A DNA stretch of 38,307 bases from Bacillota bacterium (GCA_012512055.1 JAAZEW010000182.1:1-38307); one strand, 5' to 3'; positions 16,568 through 24,834 are shown, counted from the stretch's first letter. A program made the numbers and translations. The notes: generated by a model not told the origin, from the letters alone.

Positions 16568-17092
16568 CTACTCGAGGCCTGGGATAAGATTCACGATCAT
16601 GGTGCCCAGATCAAGGTTAATTTCCTTCACTATCTCCTGCACCGCAGGTATTAATATCCTCTCTTGCCCGCCTGGCTTACCTTGCCCCGGGGCAACCTCA
16701 TAGATGTCGTGTGCCACCCCGTTGATAACCTGCGCTATCTTGCCTAGATACCTTCCTTCAGTCGTTACAACTTCTAAGCCCTCAATCTGAAAAGCGTAGT
16801 ATTTACCTTCAGGAAGTTCGACAAGTTCCGGTCTGGTAACTTCAAGCAGTGCCCCGCGAAGGAGCTTAGCGTCATCTATGCACCGGAAGCCGGCAAACTT
16901 TACAACAAGGAACTCCTTGTGGCGCCTTACGCTTTCGATCTCCAAGACCCTGGCTACGCCTTTCTTGGTTGCCCGCAACTTTCGGCCGGCCGAGAACTGC
17001 TCGAAAGAATCAGTAAAGGACAGAACCCTTACTTCACCGCGGTTACCTTGGAAGGTAGTCACCCTCCCCACTGCAATGAAATCTCCCGGCAT
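16568..17092 (-). CDS. rimM: 16S rRNA processing protein RimM
   Basis: 30S maturation factor that binds uS19. 174 residues, exactly the usual size, with an N-terminal RimM barrel (A-V-G-R-V-x-x-x-x-G-x-x-G-E-V-R-V) and a C-terminal PRC barrel (G-L-E-V-V-T-x-E-G-x-x-L-G-K-I-x-x-V; then I-L-I-P-A-V-x-E-I-V). ATG 17092 follows GGGGGAGT; the frame is open to 17161 but that part is not RimM-like. It lies between khpA and trmD in the conserved rpsP-khpA-rimM-trmD-rplS operon. Confidence 0.96.
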   Translation of the reverse strand: MPGDFIAVGRVTTFQGNRGEVRVLSFTDSFEQFSAGRKLRATKKGVARVLEIESVRRHKEFLVVKFAGFRCIDDAKLLRGALLEVTRPELVELPEGKYYAFQIEGLEVVTTEGRYLGKIAQVINGVAHDIYEVAPGQGKPGGQERILIPAVQEIVKEINLDLGTMIVNLIPGLE

Positions 17093-17115
17093 CTCACTCC
17101 CCCGACGCTGTTCCA

Positions 17116-17346
17116 CTAAACAATCTCTACTGTAGCTCTCTTTCCATGCCGCGCAGAACATGCCCGAACCAGGGTTCTTATGGCTTTAGCCGTCCTGCCT
17201 GATTTTCCGATGAGCTTGCCTTTCTCATCAGGATTACATGAGACTTCGTAAACAGTGACTCCTTCTTCATCAGTGGTATCCACTACTCGGATTTCCTCAG
17301 GATTATCAACGAGATTCTTTGCGATATATTCCACTAGTTCCTTCAT
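17116..17346 (-). CDS. khpA: KH-domain RNA-binding protein KhpA
   Basis: Small RNA chaperone-like protein; partners with KhpB in Gram-positives and has been linked to cell division. 76 residues with a single KH domain and the [17 protein letters not shown] loop (G-x-x-G = G-K-S-G). ATG 17346 overlaps the rpsP stop (ATGA). Confidence 0.95.
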   Translation of the reverse strand: MKELVEYIAKNLVDNPEEIRVVDTTDEEGVTVYEVSCNPDEKGKLIGKSGRTAKAIRTLVRACSARHGKRATVEIV

Positions 17347-17624
17347 CTGACGTCAACTCCCCCGGAAGCTTCCGTTGTCTGATCTATTACTCCTGCCCTG
17401 ACAAGAACTGATCTTGCGGATTCTGTGGGAAGCGCGCCCCTATTCAACCATTCTTCGGTCTTTTCCCGGTCAACCTCAATAGTTGCCGGCTTCGTCCTGG
17501 GATTATAGTGTCCCAGGATCTCAATAAACCGCCCGTTTCTAGGAGAGCGGGAATCAGCCACAACAACCCTGTACGAGGGTTGCCCCTTGGCTCCGGTTCT
17601 TGCAAGTCTTATTCTAGGCGCCAA
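17343..17624 (-). CDS. rpsP: 30S ribosomal protein bS16
   Basis: Ribosomal protein of the 30S body. 93 residues from TTG 17624, opening [13 protein letters not shown], with [18 protein letters not shown] and L-G-H-Y-N-P. The TTG start is decided by an excellent ribosome binding site (AGGAGGTGA, five bases upstream); the frame extends ten codons further to an ATG at 17654 but that would bury the binding site inside the gene. Confidence 0.98.
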   Translation of the reverse strand: MAPRIRLARTGAKGQPSYRVVVADSRSPRNGRFIEILGHYNPRTKPATIEVDREKTEEWLNRGALPTESARSVLVRAGVIDQTTEASGGVDVR

Positions 17625-17680
17625 TGTCGTCACCTCCTGTTTCCTACCATTCATCCTGTTATGAATACTAACCTAACATG

Positions 17681-19027
17681 TCATTGCATGAAAGGAATTA
17701 TTCCTTTTCGCATGGCGCGACGTTGGGCTTTGCTTCCCCCGCCGAATTGCTTAAGGAATCCCTTAACCTGGTTAAACTGGCGCAGCAGTACATTAACATC
17801 CTGCACTTTAACTCCGCTGCCCCTTGCGATTCTCCTCCGCCGGCTCCCATCAATAACTTCGGGGTTCCGTCGTTCCTCAGGCGTCATGGAATTTATGATG
17901 GCACCCACTTGCCTGAGACGTTGCTCATCAACCTTCATGTCGCCTGCACCTTTGATGCGGCTCATGCCCGGAATCATTCGGAGGATTTCATCCAGCGGAC
18001 CAATTTTCTGCATCTCTTCCAATTGGTCTTGAAAATCCTCCAGAGTAAAATCAGCAGTCTTCAACTTCTCCGTAAGCTGGACTGCCTTCGCCTGATCATA
18101 AGTGGCTTCTGCCTTTTCAATCAGACTGAGGATGTCCCCCATGCCGAGTATGCGCGAGGACATGCGATCCGGATGGAAAGGTTCCAACGCGTCAATTCTT
18201 TCGCCGACTCCGATAAACTTTATGGGTTTGCCTGTCACCGCTCTCGTGGATAAAGCAGCGCCTCCTCTGGCGTCCCCATCGAGTTTGGTCAAGATCACCC
18301 CGGAAAGCTCCAATCGCTCGTCAAATGCAGACGCTACATTAACAGCGTCCTGGCCGGTCATAGCGTCTACTACGAGGAGAATTTCCTCCGGCGAAATCGC
18401 CTTCTGCATACCGCCGAGCTCAGCCATGAGTTCGTCATCTATGTGCAGCCTGCCCTGGGTATCCACAAGCACTACATCACAACCTAAGAACTTCCCCCGT
18501 TCGACACCGAGAGACGCTACCCGGACCGCGTCGTCGCCTTCGTGAGTGGAAAAGACCTGGACACCGATCTTTTCACCGAGAACCTGAAGCTGCTTTATGG
18601 CTGCAGGCCGCCACGTATCGGCTGCAACCAATAGAGGCTTCCTGCCTTGCTTCTTAAGAAGATACCCGAGCTTCGCAGCAGTCGTCGTTTTCCCTGAGCC
18701 CTGCAGGCCTACCATCATAATGACGGTAGGAGGCTTTGGCGCATACCGGATCTTACTCTCACGCCCACCCATAAGCTGAGTAAGCTCAGAGTTGACAATC
18801 TTGATTACTTGTTGGCCCGGGGTGAGGCTCGCTGCCACCTCGCTGCCTACAGCTCGCTCCCTGACTTTGGCAACAAAATCCCGGACCACTTTGAAGTTCA
18901 CATCAGCTTCCAGCAAAGCTATGCGAATCTCCCGTAGGGCCTCGTCCACATCCGCTTCACTTAACTTGCCTTTCCCTCGCAGCTTTCGGAAGGTTTCCTG
19001 AAGCCTTGCAGTCAGGTTTTCGAACAT
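17681..19027 (-). CDS. ffh: Signal recognition particle protein Ffh
   Basis: GTPase that binds 4.5S/scRNA and signal sequences for co-translational targeting. 448 residues: N domain (1-90), G domain with G-L-Q-G-S-G-K-T-T-T-A-A-K-L and T-K-L-D-G-D-A-R-G-G, then the Met-containing M domain with the RNA-binding R-R-R-R-I-A-R-G-S-G. The G3 box reads D-T-Q-G-R instead of the nearly universal D-T-A-G-R. ATG 19027 is used; an in-frame GTG at 19036 is too near the G-rich binding site. The gene has its own sigma-A-type promoter (19057-19085). The HTH gene ylxM, often upstream of ffh, is absent. Confidence 0.97.
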   Translation of the reverse strand: MFENLTARLQETFRKLRGKGKLSEADVDEALREIRIALLEADVNFKVVRDFVAKVRERAVGSEVAASLTPGQQVIKIVNSELTQLMGGRESKIRYAPKPPTVIMMVGLQGSGKTTTAAKLGYLLKKQGRKPLLVAADTWRPAAIKQLQVLGEKIGVQVFSTHEGDDAVRVASLGVERGKFLGCDVVLVDTQGRLHIDDELMAELGGMQKAISPEEILLVVDAMTGQDAVNVASAFDERLELSGVILTKLDGDARGGAALSTRAVTGKPIKFIGVGERIDALEPFHPDRMSSRILGMGDILSLIEKAEATYDQAKAVQLTEKLKTADFTLEDFQDQLEEMQKIGPLDEILRMIPGMSRIKGAGDMKVDEQRLRQVGAIINSMTPEERRNPEVIDGSRRRRIARGSGVKVQDVNVLLRQFNQVKGFLKQFGGGSKAQRRAMRKGIIPFMQ

Positions 19028-19056
19028 GAGGCCCACCCCCCTTTACTCACGCAAGT

Positions 19057-19085
19057 AGTATACACTCAGGGACTGGGAGCGTCAA
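19057..19085 (-). promoter_or_regulatory. Sigma-A-type promoter of ffh
   Basis: On the minus strand TTGACG (19085-19080) and TATACT (19062-19057) are separated by 17 nt, each matching consensus at five of six positions. It lies 30 nt before the ffh ATG, in the gap after ftsY. The -35 box starts at the last base of an 18-bp direct repeat. Confidence 0.8.
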
Positions 19086-19152
19086 CTCAATCCAACTATC
19101 TCTGTACCCACATCAACTTTACTCAATCCAACTATCTCAGCCTGACTATCTC
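19085..19152 (-). repeat. Direct repeats upstream of the ffh promoter
   Basis: On the minus strand GAGATAGTTGGATTGAGT occurs twice without mismatch (plus coordinates 19085-19102 and 19121-19138), 36 bp apart. The first eight bases, GAGATAGT, occur a third time at 19145-19152. The copy nearest ffh abuts the -35 box. The arrangement suggests binding sites for a regulator, or a recent small duplication. Confidence 0.75.
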
Positions 19153-19155
19153 ACT

Positions 19156-19257
19156 TAAGTATGAGTTCATTAGTCTTCGCCGGTTTTCCGATTGGCTTGG
19201 GTAGCCCCACAAGGTACGTACATTTTCCGGGGCCGGCAATTACTTATGGCGATCTAC
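19156..19257 (-). repeat. ~100-bp repeated element, copy B (ftsY-ffh gap)
   Basis: Second copy (102 bp) of the element at 11089-11187. Again it begins directly after a stop codon, that of ftsY (TAG then GTAGATCGCC), and runs to ACTCATACTTA. Fifteen-base blocks are identical in both copies at the far end (TAAGTATGAGTTCAT on the plus strand) and in the centre (ACGTACATTTTCCGG). In this copy a CGG-AAAA-CCG hairpin can form where copy A can form CTC/GAG. It occupies the place where ylxM lies in many relatives. Confidence 0.75.
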
Positions 19258-20247
19258 CTATGTATCTTGATTGTAAAAGATCGCGTCAGCAAACTCCTTT
19301 GGATCAAAATCCCTGAGATCTTCAGTCCCTTCGCCAATCCCGATGAGTTTCACAGGAATCCCCAGGCTGTTCCTAATTGCCAGGATAATGCCGCCCTTGG
19401 CGGTACCGTCAAGCTTTGTCAGGGCAATACCTGTAACCTCTACCGCTTCCTCAAACCTCGCAGCTTGACTTAGCCCGTTCTGGCCTGATGTGGCGTCAAG
19501 AACAAGCAGGACCTCATGAGGAGCGCCGGGAACCTCCCTTTCAACAACGCGCTTAACCTTCTCCAGTTCCCTCATAAGGTTTACATGTGTGTGGAGTCTT
19601 CCTGCAGTATCCAAAATCACATAGTCAACCCCTCTTGCCTTTGCAGCCTGGCAAGCATCATAGGCAACTGCGGCAGGGTCTCCTCCCTCTTCGTGACGTA
19701 TGACTCTGGCGCCTGTCCTCTCACCCCAGATTTCCAGTTGATCTATGGCAGCAGCCCTGAAAGTGTCGGTCGCCCCCAAGATAACCTCTGCACCGCGGGT
19801 GCGAAATCTATGGCACAGCTTTCCCACAGTCGTAGTCTTACCTGTCCCGTTTACTCCTACAACCATGATCACGGTAGGGCCTTCCACTGCCTTTCCAAGA
19901 GGTTCAGGAGGCCCCAAAACCTCGACTATCTGTTCCTTTAGCCTTTTTAGGACGTCTTCCCCACTTAAGGCCTGTCCCTGCCTACCTTCTTTCAAAGCCC
20001 GGGAAAGCCCGGAGAGCAATCGTTCTGTGGTATTGACCCCTACATCAGCCTGTAGCAGTATGGCTTCCAGCTCGCAAAGAAACTCTGCATCAACCACAGG
20101 TCGCCTTCTAATCAGTGATTGCACCTGTCCCACTATGCTTTGGCCGGTGCGCGCCAGCCTTCTAGAAAGGCCGGCCAGCAGGCCTTTATGTTTTGCGTCC
20201 GGATCATGATGTTGGATTGGCTTGTTCAGCTTATCTGCTTCGTTCAT
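19258..20247 (-). CDS. ftsY: Signal recognition particle receptor FtsY
   Basis: Membrane-associated GTPase receptor for Ffh. 329 residues, with a short basic N-terminal region in place of the long acidic A domain of proteobacteria, the NG core with G-V-N-G-T-G-K-T-T-T-V-G-K-L, D-T-F-R-A-A-A-I-D-Q-L, L-D-T-A-G-R-L-H-T, and T-K-L-D-G-T-A-K-G-G. It ends at the usual F-D-P-K-E-F-A-D-A-I-F plus five residues. ATG 20247 is 23 nt after smc with a distant AAGGTG. Confidence 0.97.
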   Translation of the reverse strand: MNEADKLNKPIQHHDPDAKHKGLLAGLSRRLARTGQSIVGQVQSLIRRRPVVDAEFLCELEAILLQADVGVNTTERLLSGLSRALKEGRQGQALSGEDVLKRLKEQIVEVLGPPEPLGKAVEGPTVIMVVGVNGTGKTTTVGKLCHRFRTRGAEVILGATDTFRAAAIDQLEIWGERTGARVIRHEEGGDPAAVAYDACQAAKARGVDYVILDTAGRLHTHVNLMRELEKVKRVVEREVPGAPHEVLLVLDATSGQNGLSQAARFEEAVEVTGIALTKLDGTAKGGIILAIRNSLGIPVKLIGIGEGTEDLRDFDPKEFADAIFYNQDT

Positions 20248-20270
20248 TGGGAAAGTTCACACCTTTACTG

Positions 20271-23200
20271 TTAAGCTGTCTCTTGACGAGGATATGGAGC
20301 ATCCTCCAAATTGAGTGAAACCAGCCTTGATACGCCTGATTCCTCCATTGTGACTCCGTAGAGGGCGTCAACGCTCTCCATTGTGCCCTTTCTGTGTGTC
20401 ACAACGATGAACTGGCCCTCCTCAGCCGAATCCCGCAGAAGATCCGCAAATCTCCCTACATTAGCCTCATCCAGCGCTGCATCGATCTCATCCAAAACAC
20501 AGCACGGACTCGGACGAATCTTAAGAATTGCGAATACAAGAGCTATAGCCGCTAAGGCCCTTTCGCCTGTAGACAGAAGAGTGAGATTTTGAAGTCTCTT
20601 GCCCGGAGGCTCCGCCACAATCTCAACCCCGGGAAGGTCTGAACCTTCCGAATCGACCAGAATCAAGTCAGCGGTTCCGCCTCTGAAAAGCCTTGAGAAC
20701 AACACGCTGAATTCTCGCCTCACTGCGTCAAAGGTTTCCCTGAAGCGCCTTTCACTTTCTTCGTCGTAGCGCTGCATGATCTGCCCGAGAAACTCCATGG
20801 CGTCTTCAATATCGCTAAACCCTTCCTCCAAGTATTCCCGTCTGGATTTCATGGACTCATATACTTCAATCGCGCCAAGGTCAACAGCACCTATGATATC
20901 CATCCTGTCGCGGAGTATTCGAATCTCTTCCCTTACATCATCCCGATGCTTAATGCTTTCATATTGGGCAGGATCCATCTGCCGTCTCGCTTCTTCCGGT
21001 GTCATCCTATAAATCCGCGCGAGCTCATCCACCATATGGCGAGCTCCTTCCTGAACCTCAACCCTTTGAAGACGAAGTGTGGTTTCGTCCTTCTCAAGCT
21101 TTCCGATTTCTATCTGCAGCGCCTTCACAGCGCCTTCTTTGTCATTGATGCTCCGGATTGCCTCACGACGACGATCTCTCACAGACGCAAACGTCCCGTC
21201 CAATTCAAGCCGAGCCTTTCGGAGCGTGTCCAGATAAGCCTTGCTCTCTTCAAGCCGCGGACAGGCCTCGGAAATCAGGTCTTTGACCCTTATTATTTCC
21301 CGGCGGGTAGCGTCAACTTCAGAGGCCCGCTCACGAATGGAAGCCTCCTTGGCCAAGATTTGCCTCTTCAGATTCTCAGCCTCTTGACTTCGGGCCGCAA
21401 TTTTCACTTTGATCGCGGTGATATCGCGCATAGCATCGTCACGGGCGGAAGACAGTTCCTTCATTCTCTGGGAAATCCTTGCCTGGATTGCCGACAGTTC
21501 CTCAGCTACCGCTGTAAGCTCCTCGTACCTTCTCTCCAACCCCGGCCTTGTGCCATCAGGAGATGCGCGCTTTGTGACTCTTGATTCCAACTCAAAACGA
21601 AGCATTTCCGCTCGGAGACGACTCTTATCCAGCTCCCCACGTCTTTCGGCCTTGAGAGCCGAAAGTTTTGCATTTTCCAGTTCAATGCTCCTCCATTGTG
21701 AAGCCAAGTCTTTGCACAGACTCTCCGCGCCCTGAATTGCATCTTTTGCCTCTTCCATCTGTCCGATTACTCGTCGGCCTTCCTTACGCAGGCGCTTCAC
21801 GTCAAGTTCTAGGTCGCTCAGACGTCGTCCGGCCTCGAGTAACCTCCTCTCCGGCCTTGCCACTCTGCTGCCGCCGGAAATCGCTCCCCCCGGAAAAACT
21901 ATATCACCGTCAATTGTCACGATTTTCAGGGACTTGTTCAAGGCTCGAGCTGCTGATACGGCTATATCCAGGTTGTCTGTAACCAAGATGCGTCCCAGTG
22001 AAAACTCCACTGCTTTCTTTAAAGATTCATCATAAGACACCAGTTGAGAGGCAATACCGCGAACTCCGGGCATTTCTAAAACATGATTGTGCCTCGTGGG
22101 AAACCCGGAAGGGCTGATAAGGTCAAGCGGTAGGAATGTGGCTCTTCCCAGTTTATGCTCTTTCAGGTATGCCACTATAGCTTTTGCATGGGTTTCTTTC
22201 TCTACAACAATGTTATAGAGGGATCGTCCTAATGCAGCTTCAATAGCATGCTCATATTCACCGGGGACTCGAATGAGACTGCCAAGCGTCCCGATGACCC
22301 CGTGAAAGGCGTTGCGCTCGGCTGCATCTATCACAGCCCGAGTTCCTTCCGGGTATAGCCGGCCTTTTATCGCCTGAAGTCTACAAGCTTCAAGTTCCAA
22401 CGATTTGGCGTGAGTCTGCCTTTCCAGCTCTCTCTGGACTTCGTAGAGCTTTCCCAGCCTGTCCCTGGCGCATTGCAGCTCTTCCTCAGCTTTCGCCGTT
22501 TCCTGTTTCAGCCTGTGTTGCCTGGTGTTCAGTTCCTCCAGGCGCAGAGTATCCCGTTCAAGCTGCAAAGAAAGGTTATCGAGCTCTTGTTCGGCGCGTT
22601 CCAGCATCTGCCTGTCCCTCTCGGCCTGACGCTCCTCCGCCTCATCCGCCATCTTCAGCCTGGACAATTCGTTCTTGACTTCAGCCAGCTCCGAAAGGAC
22701 TTCAATAATATCTACTTTGAGGCGCTCCTCTCTCTTCCTCTCCTGGTCCAACTCGGAAGTGAGGCTCTCCTCCAAGGACTCTCCGGCCTTGAGGTGCTCA
22801 TTGGCATCTTCCAGCTCAGCCTTGATCCCTATGAGTAGAGATCGCATTTCCTCAAGTTCTCGTTGAGAATGAGTGAGGGCTGTCATATCTTTCTCACTTG
22901 ATGCTTCAAGAGAGATGAGCTGGTCATCCAGGCTTGTCAGGCGGCTGGACGCCATTCCAACCGTACTTTCGGTTCCCTCTATCTCAGCGCCCAACTCAGC
23001 TAACTTGGTGTGTATCTCTTCACGTACATCTTCCAGTTCAGCAAGGCTCGCTTTCTCACGGAGGATCTCATCCTCCAGCATGTTGCACTGTTGCTTCATG
23101 TCGCTCTGCCTGGCTTCAATGCCGGTCAGCTTGTCAAGGAGGTCATCCTTGACTCTGTCTGACTTGTCGAGTTCAGTCAGGATAAGCCCTATCTCAAGCG

Positions 23201-23870
23201 TGGAAAGCTCGTTGCTGTAGTTCTGAAACTTGCGGGCTTCCTCTGCTCTCTTGGCCAAAGGCCCAAGTTGTCGCCGGAGTTCCGCAATAAGATCCCTTAA
23301 GCGCTCCTGAATTTTTCCGACAGCCTCCAGCCGTCTTTCTGTTTCATTACGCCGAGTCTTGTATCTATGAATTCCTGCAGCTTCCTCGAAAAACGCTCTA
23401 CGCTGATCCGATCCTGCAGCCAATATCGCATCGATCCTGCCTTGCTCAATCACGGAGTACCCGGACTTCCCGAGCCCTGTGTCCATGAAAAGGATGTGAA
23501 TATCCTTGAGGCGGCATGGGACGCCTGATATGAAAAACTCGCTTGAACCTGACCGGTAGACGCGCCTCGTAACTTGAACCTCCAGAAAGTCAACGGGAAG
23601 ATAGCAATCGGTATTGTCAAATACCAACGTAACTTCGGCAAACCCCAAGGGCTTCCTGGAACCGGAGCCGGAGAAGATTACGTCTTCCATTTTTGAACCC
23701 CGCAGAGTCCTGGCACTTTGCTCTCCCAAGGCCCACCTGATTGCATCTTGAATGTTGCTTTTCCCTGATCCGTTAGGGCCTACAATTGCGGTGATACCCG
23801 GAGAAAACGCAAGTTCCGTTTTGTCCGCGAAGGATTTGAACCCGTAGACCTCCACTCGCTTGAGGTACAA
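20271..23870 (-). CDS. smc: Chromosome segregation protein SMC
   Basis: Condensin ATPase that folds and segregates the chromosome with ScpA and ScpB. 1199 residues, full length: N-terminal head with G-F-K-S-F-A-D-K and Walker A G-P-N-G-S-G-K-S-N, long coiled coils, a hinge at about 510-650 (F-H-G-V-I-G-T-L ... G-x-A-I-S-G-G-S-R), and the C-terminal head with Walker B C-C-V-L-D-E-I-D-A-A-L-D-E-A-N-V. The signature motif reads L-S-T-G-E-R-A-L where L-S-G-G-E is usual. The start is TTG 23870 with AGGGTGAT upstream, giving the typical M-Y-L-K-R-V-E-V-Y-G opening. It is followed by ftsY. Confidence 0.98.
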   Translation of the reverse strand: MYLKRVEVYGFKSFADKTELAFSPGITAIVGPNGSGKSNIQDAIRWALGEQSARTLRGSKMEDVIFSGSGSRKPLGFAEVTLVFDNTDCYLPVDFLEVQVTRRVYRSGSSEFFISGVPCRLKDIHILFMDTGLGKSGYSVIEQGRIDAILAAGSDQRRAFFEEAAGIHRYKTRRNETERRLEAVGKIQERLRDLIAELRRQLGPLAKRAEEARKFQNYSNELSTLEIGLILTELDKSDRVKDDLLDKLTGIEARQSDMKQQCNMLEDEILREKASLAELEDVREEIHTKLAELGAEIEGTESTVGMASSRLTSLDDQLISLEASSEKDMTALTHSQRELEEMRSLLIGIKAELEDANEHLKAGESLEESLTSELDQERKREERLKVDIIEVLSELAEVKNELSRLKMADEAEERQAERDRQMLERAEQELDNLSLQLERDTLRLEELNTRQHRLKQETAKAEEELQCARDRLGKLYEVQRELERQTHAKSLELEACRLQAIKGRLYPEGTRAVIDAAERNAFHGVIGTLGSLIRVPGEYEHAIEAALGRSLYNIVVEKETHAKAIVAYLKEHKLGRATFLPLDLISPSGFPTRHNHVLEMPGVRGIASQLVSYDESLKKAVEFSLGRILVTDNLDIAVSAARALNKSLKIVTIDGDIVFPGGAISGGSRVARPERRLLEAGRRLSDLELDVKRLRKEGRRVIGQMEEAKDAIQGAESLCKDLASQWRSIELENAKLSALKAERRGELDKSRLRAEMLRFELESRVTKRASPDGTRPGLERRYEELTAVAEELSAIQARISQRMKELSSARDDAMRDITAIKVKIAARSQEAENLKRQILAKEASIRERASEVDATRREIIRVKDLISEACPRLEESKAYLDTLRKARLELDGTFASVRDRRREAIRSINDKEGAVKALQIEIGKLEKDETTLRLQRVEVQEGARHMVDELARIYRMTPEEARRQMDPAQYESIKHRDDVREEIRILRDRMDIIGAVDLGAIEVYESMKSRREYLEEGFSDIEDAMEFLGQIMQRYDEESERRFRETFDAVRREFSVLFSRLFRGGTADLILVDSEGSDLPGVEIVAEPPGKRLQNLTLLSTGERALAAIALVFAILKIRPSPCCVLDEIDAALDEANVGRFADLLRDSAEEGQFIVVTHRKGTMESVDALYGVTMEESGVSRLVSLNLEDAPYPRQETA

Positions 23871-23983
23871 ACAAAATCACCCTAGCTCTAATATGGCGCC
23901 GGTTGTCCGTGCACTGCATTCTTATGGTATCGGGCTGCGGATGACGCACAAGTTATTTGAATTCTTAACCAATTTTTCCAAAG

Positions 23984-23998
23984 TACAATGGTATTGTA
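23984..23998. promoter_or_regulatory. Short perfect inverted repeat upstream of smc
   Basis: TACAAT and ATTGTA flank three bases in the 212-nt gap between the sigma factor gene and smc. On the minus strand the first arm, TACAAT, could be a -10 box but no convincing -35 box precedes it. The rest of this gap holds a weak stem (CTCGC/GCGAG near 24028-24061) after the sigma gene and no gene. Confidence 0.35.
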
Positions 23999-24082
23999 TC
24001 ATAGCGTAAACCAAAAGAGAATGTTCCTCGCCACTTGCGGCCCAAGGCATAGGTTGCGAGAGGACTGAACGGATGGGGAGTG

Positions 24083-24775
24083 TCAAAGGCTCACCTTGAC
24101 CTTCAGATACAGATCCTCACGTTTTCTTATTTTTCGAGGAATCCCGGGATGAGTCAGCGAGCCATATTTGCCGAGAATCCGTTTTAGCTTAGCCTTGACA
24201 CGGGTACGCGCGTTATCCACTACTTTAAGGTCAAGGCCCATGGCACGGCTAATCTCACTGGTCGTATATCCCTGACGTAAGAGGACGGTTACAACATATT
24301 CCAAGACCGAAAGATAGTCTCTTAAAACTTGCTCCACCCTCATGCCCGTCCACTTGTCTTCCACAACAGTCTCAGGGTTGACAGAATCCCCTTGAAGGAA
24401 ATCCAGAATTGGACGACAACCCTCTCTATCCATAACTGAATACAAAGATAACGCCTGGTTTAACAGTCTGTGTTTTCCACTGCTCTGACTACGGAGGCTG
24501 TTATAGACCTTGCGGATGATGCAGAGGTACGCGAAGGAACTGAACTTAACCCCGGGCCGCTCAACATCATACTGCCGAATGGCGTCAATGAGGCCGAACA
24601 GGCCCTCTTGAGTGAGATCCTCAAATTCCATACCATGGATTCCGAGAGTTGTGGTTTGGACAATGTGTCGTACCATAGGCAAGTATTTCCGTACCAGTTC
24701 GTCTTTGGCCGGCTCTTGTCCTTGCCTAGCCCGCCATAGCAACTCGAGATCCAGCTCCTGATTGGCAACGGACAT
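24083..24775 (-). CDS. SigH-like RNA polymerase sigma factor
   Basis: Sigma-70 family protein of 230 residues, most like SigH (Spo0H), the sigma factor of early sporulation. Region 2 (about 20-110) has F-E-D-L-T-Q-E-G-L-F-G-L-I-D-A-I-R-Q-Y-D and K-F-S-S-F-A-Y-L-C-I-I-R-K; region 4 (about 155-200) has E-I-S-R-A-M-G-L-D-L-K-V-V-D-N-A-R-T-R-V-K-A-K-L, whose V-D-N-A-x-x-R-V-K-x-K-L matches SigH. A basic tail of about 28 residues follows, longer than in SigH. ATG 24775 follows AAGGGGG. It sits between spoVS and smc, not in the classical sigH place near secE, so orthology to sigH or a second copy cannot be decided here. The leader can fold over the ribosome binding site. Confidence 0.88.
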   Translation of the reverse strand: MSVANQELDLELLWRARQGQEPAKDELVRKYLPMVRHIVQTTTLGIHGMEFEDLTQEGLFGLIDAIRQYDVERPGVKFSSFAYLCIIRKVYNSLRSQSSGKHRLLNQALSLYSVMDREGCRPILDFLQGDSVNPETVVEDKWTGMRVEQVLRDYLSVLEYVVTVLLRQGYTTSEISRAMGLDLKVVDNARTRVKAKLKRILGKYGSLTHPGIPRKIRKREDLYLKVKVSL

Positions 24776-24784
24776 GTGGAGTCC

Positions 24785-24834
24785 CCCTTGGCCGATTTTA
24801 CCGAGTTCGCTAAATGTATACTATCGGCCAAGGG
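24785..24834 (-). promoter_or_regulatory. 12-bp perfect inverted repeat covering the sigma gene's ribosome binding site
   Basis: CCCTTGGCCGAT (24785-24796) and ATCGGCCAAGGG (24823-24834) are perfect complements separated by 26 nt. In mRNA the downstream arm contains the AAGGG of the Shine-Dalgarno sequence just before the ATG at 24775, so the hairpin would hide it. As DNA it could also be an operator. Confidence 0.65.

Noticed and set aside
20383..23220. Several plus-strand reading frames of 70-210 codons within smc
   Set aside because: They are antisense to a full-length, motif-complete smc gene and have low-complexity Ser/Arg-rich products with no binding sites or family features.
24028..24061. 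Possible terminator after the sigma factor gene (CTCGC/GCGAG stem)
   Set aside because: The stem is only 5 bp with a long imperfect interior and is not followed by a T run.
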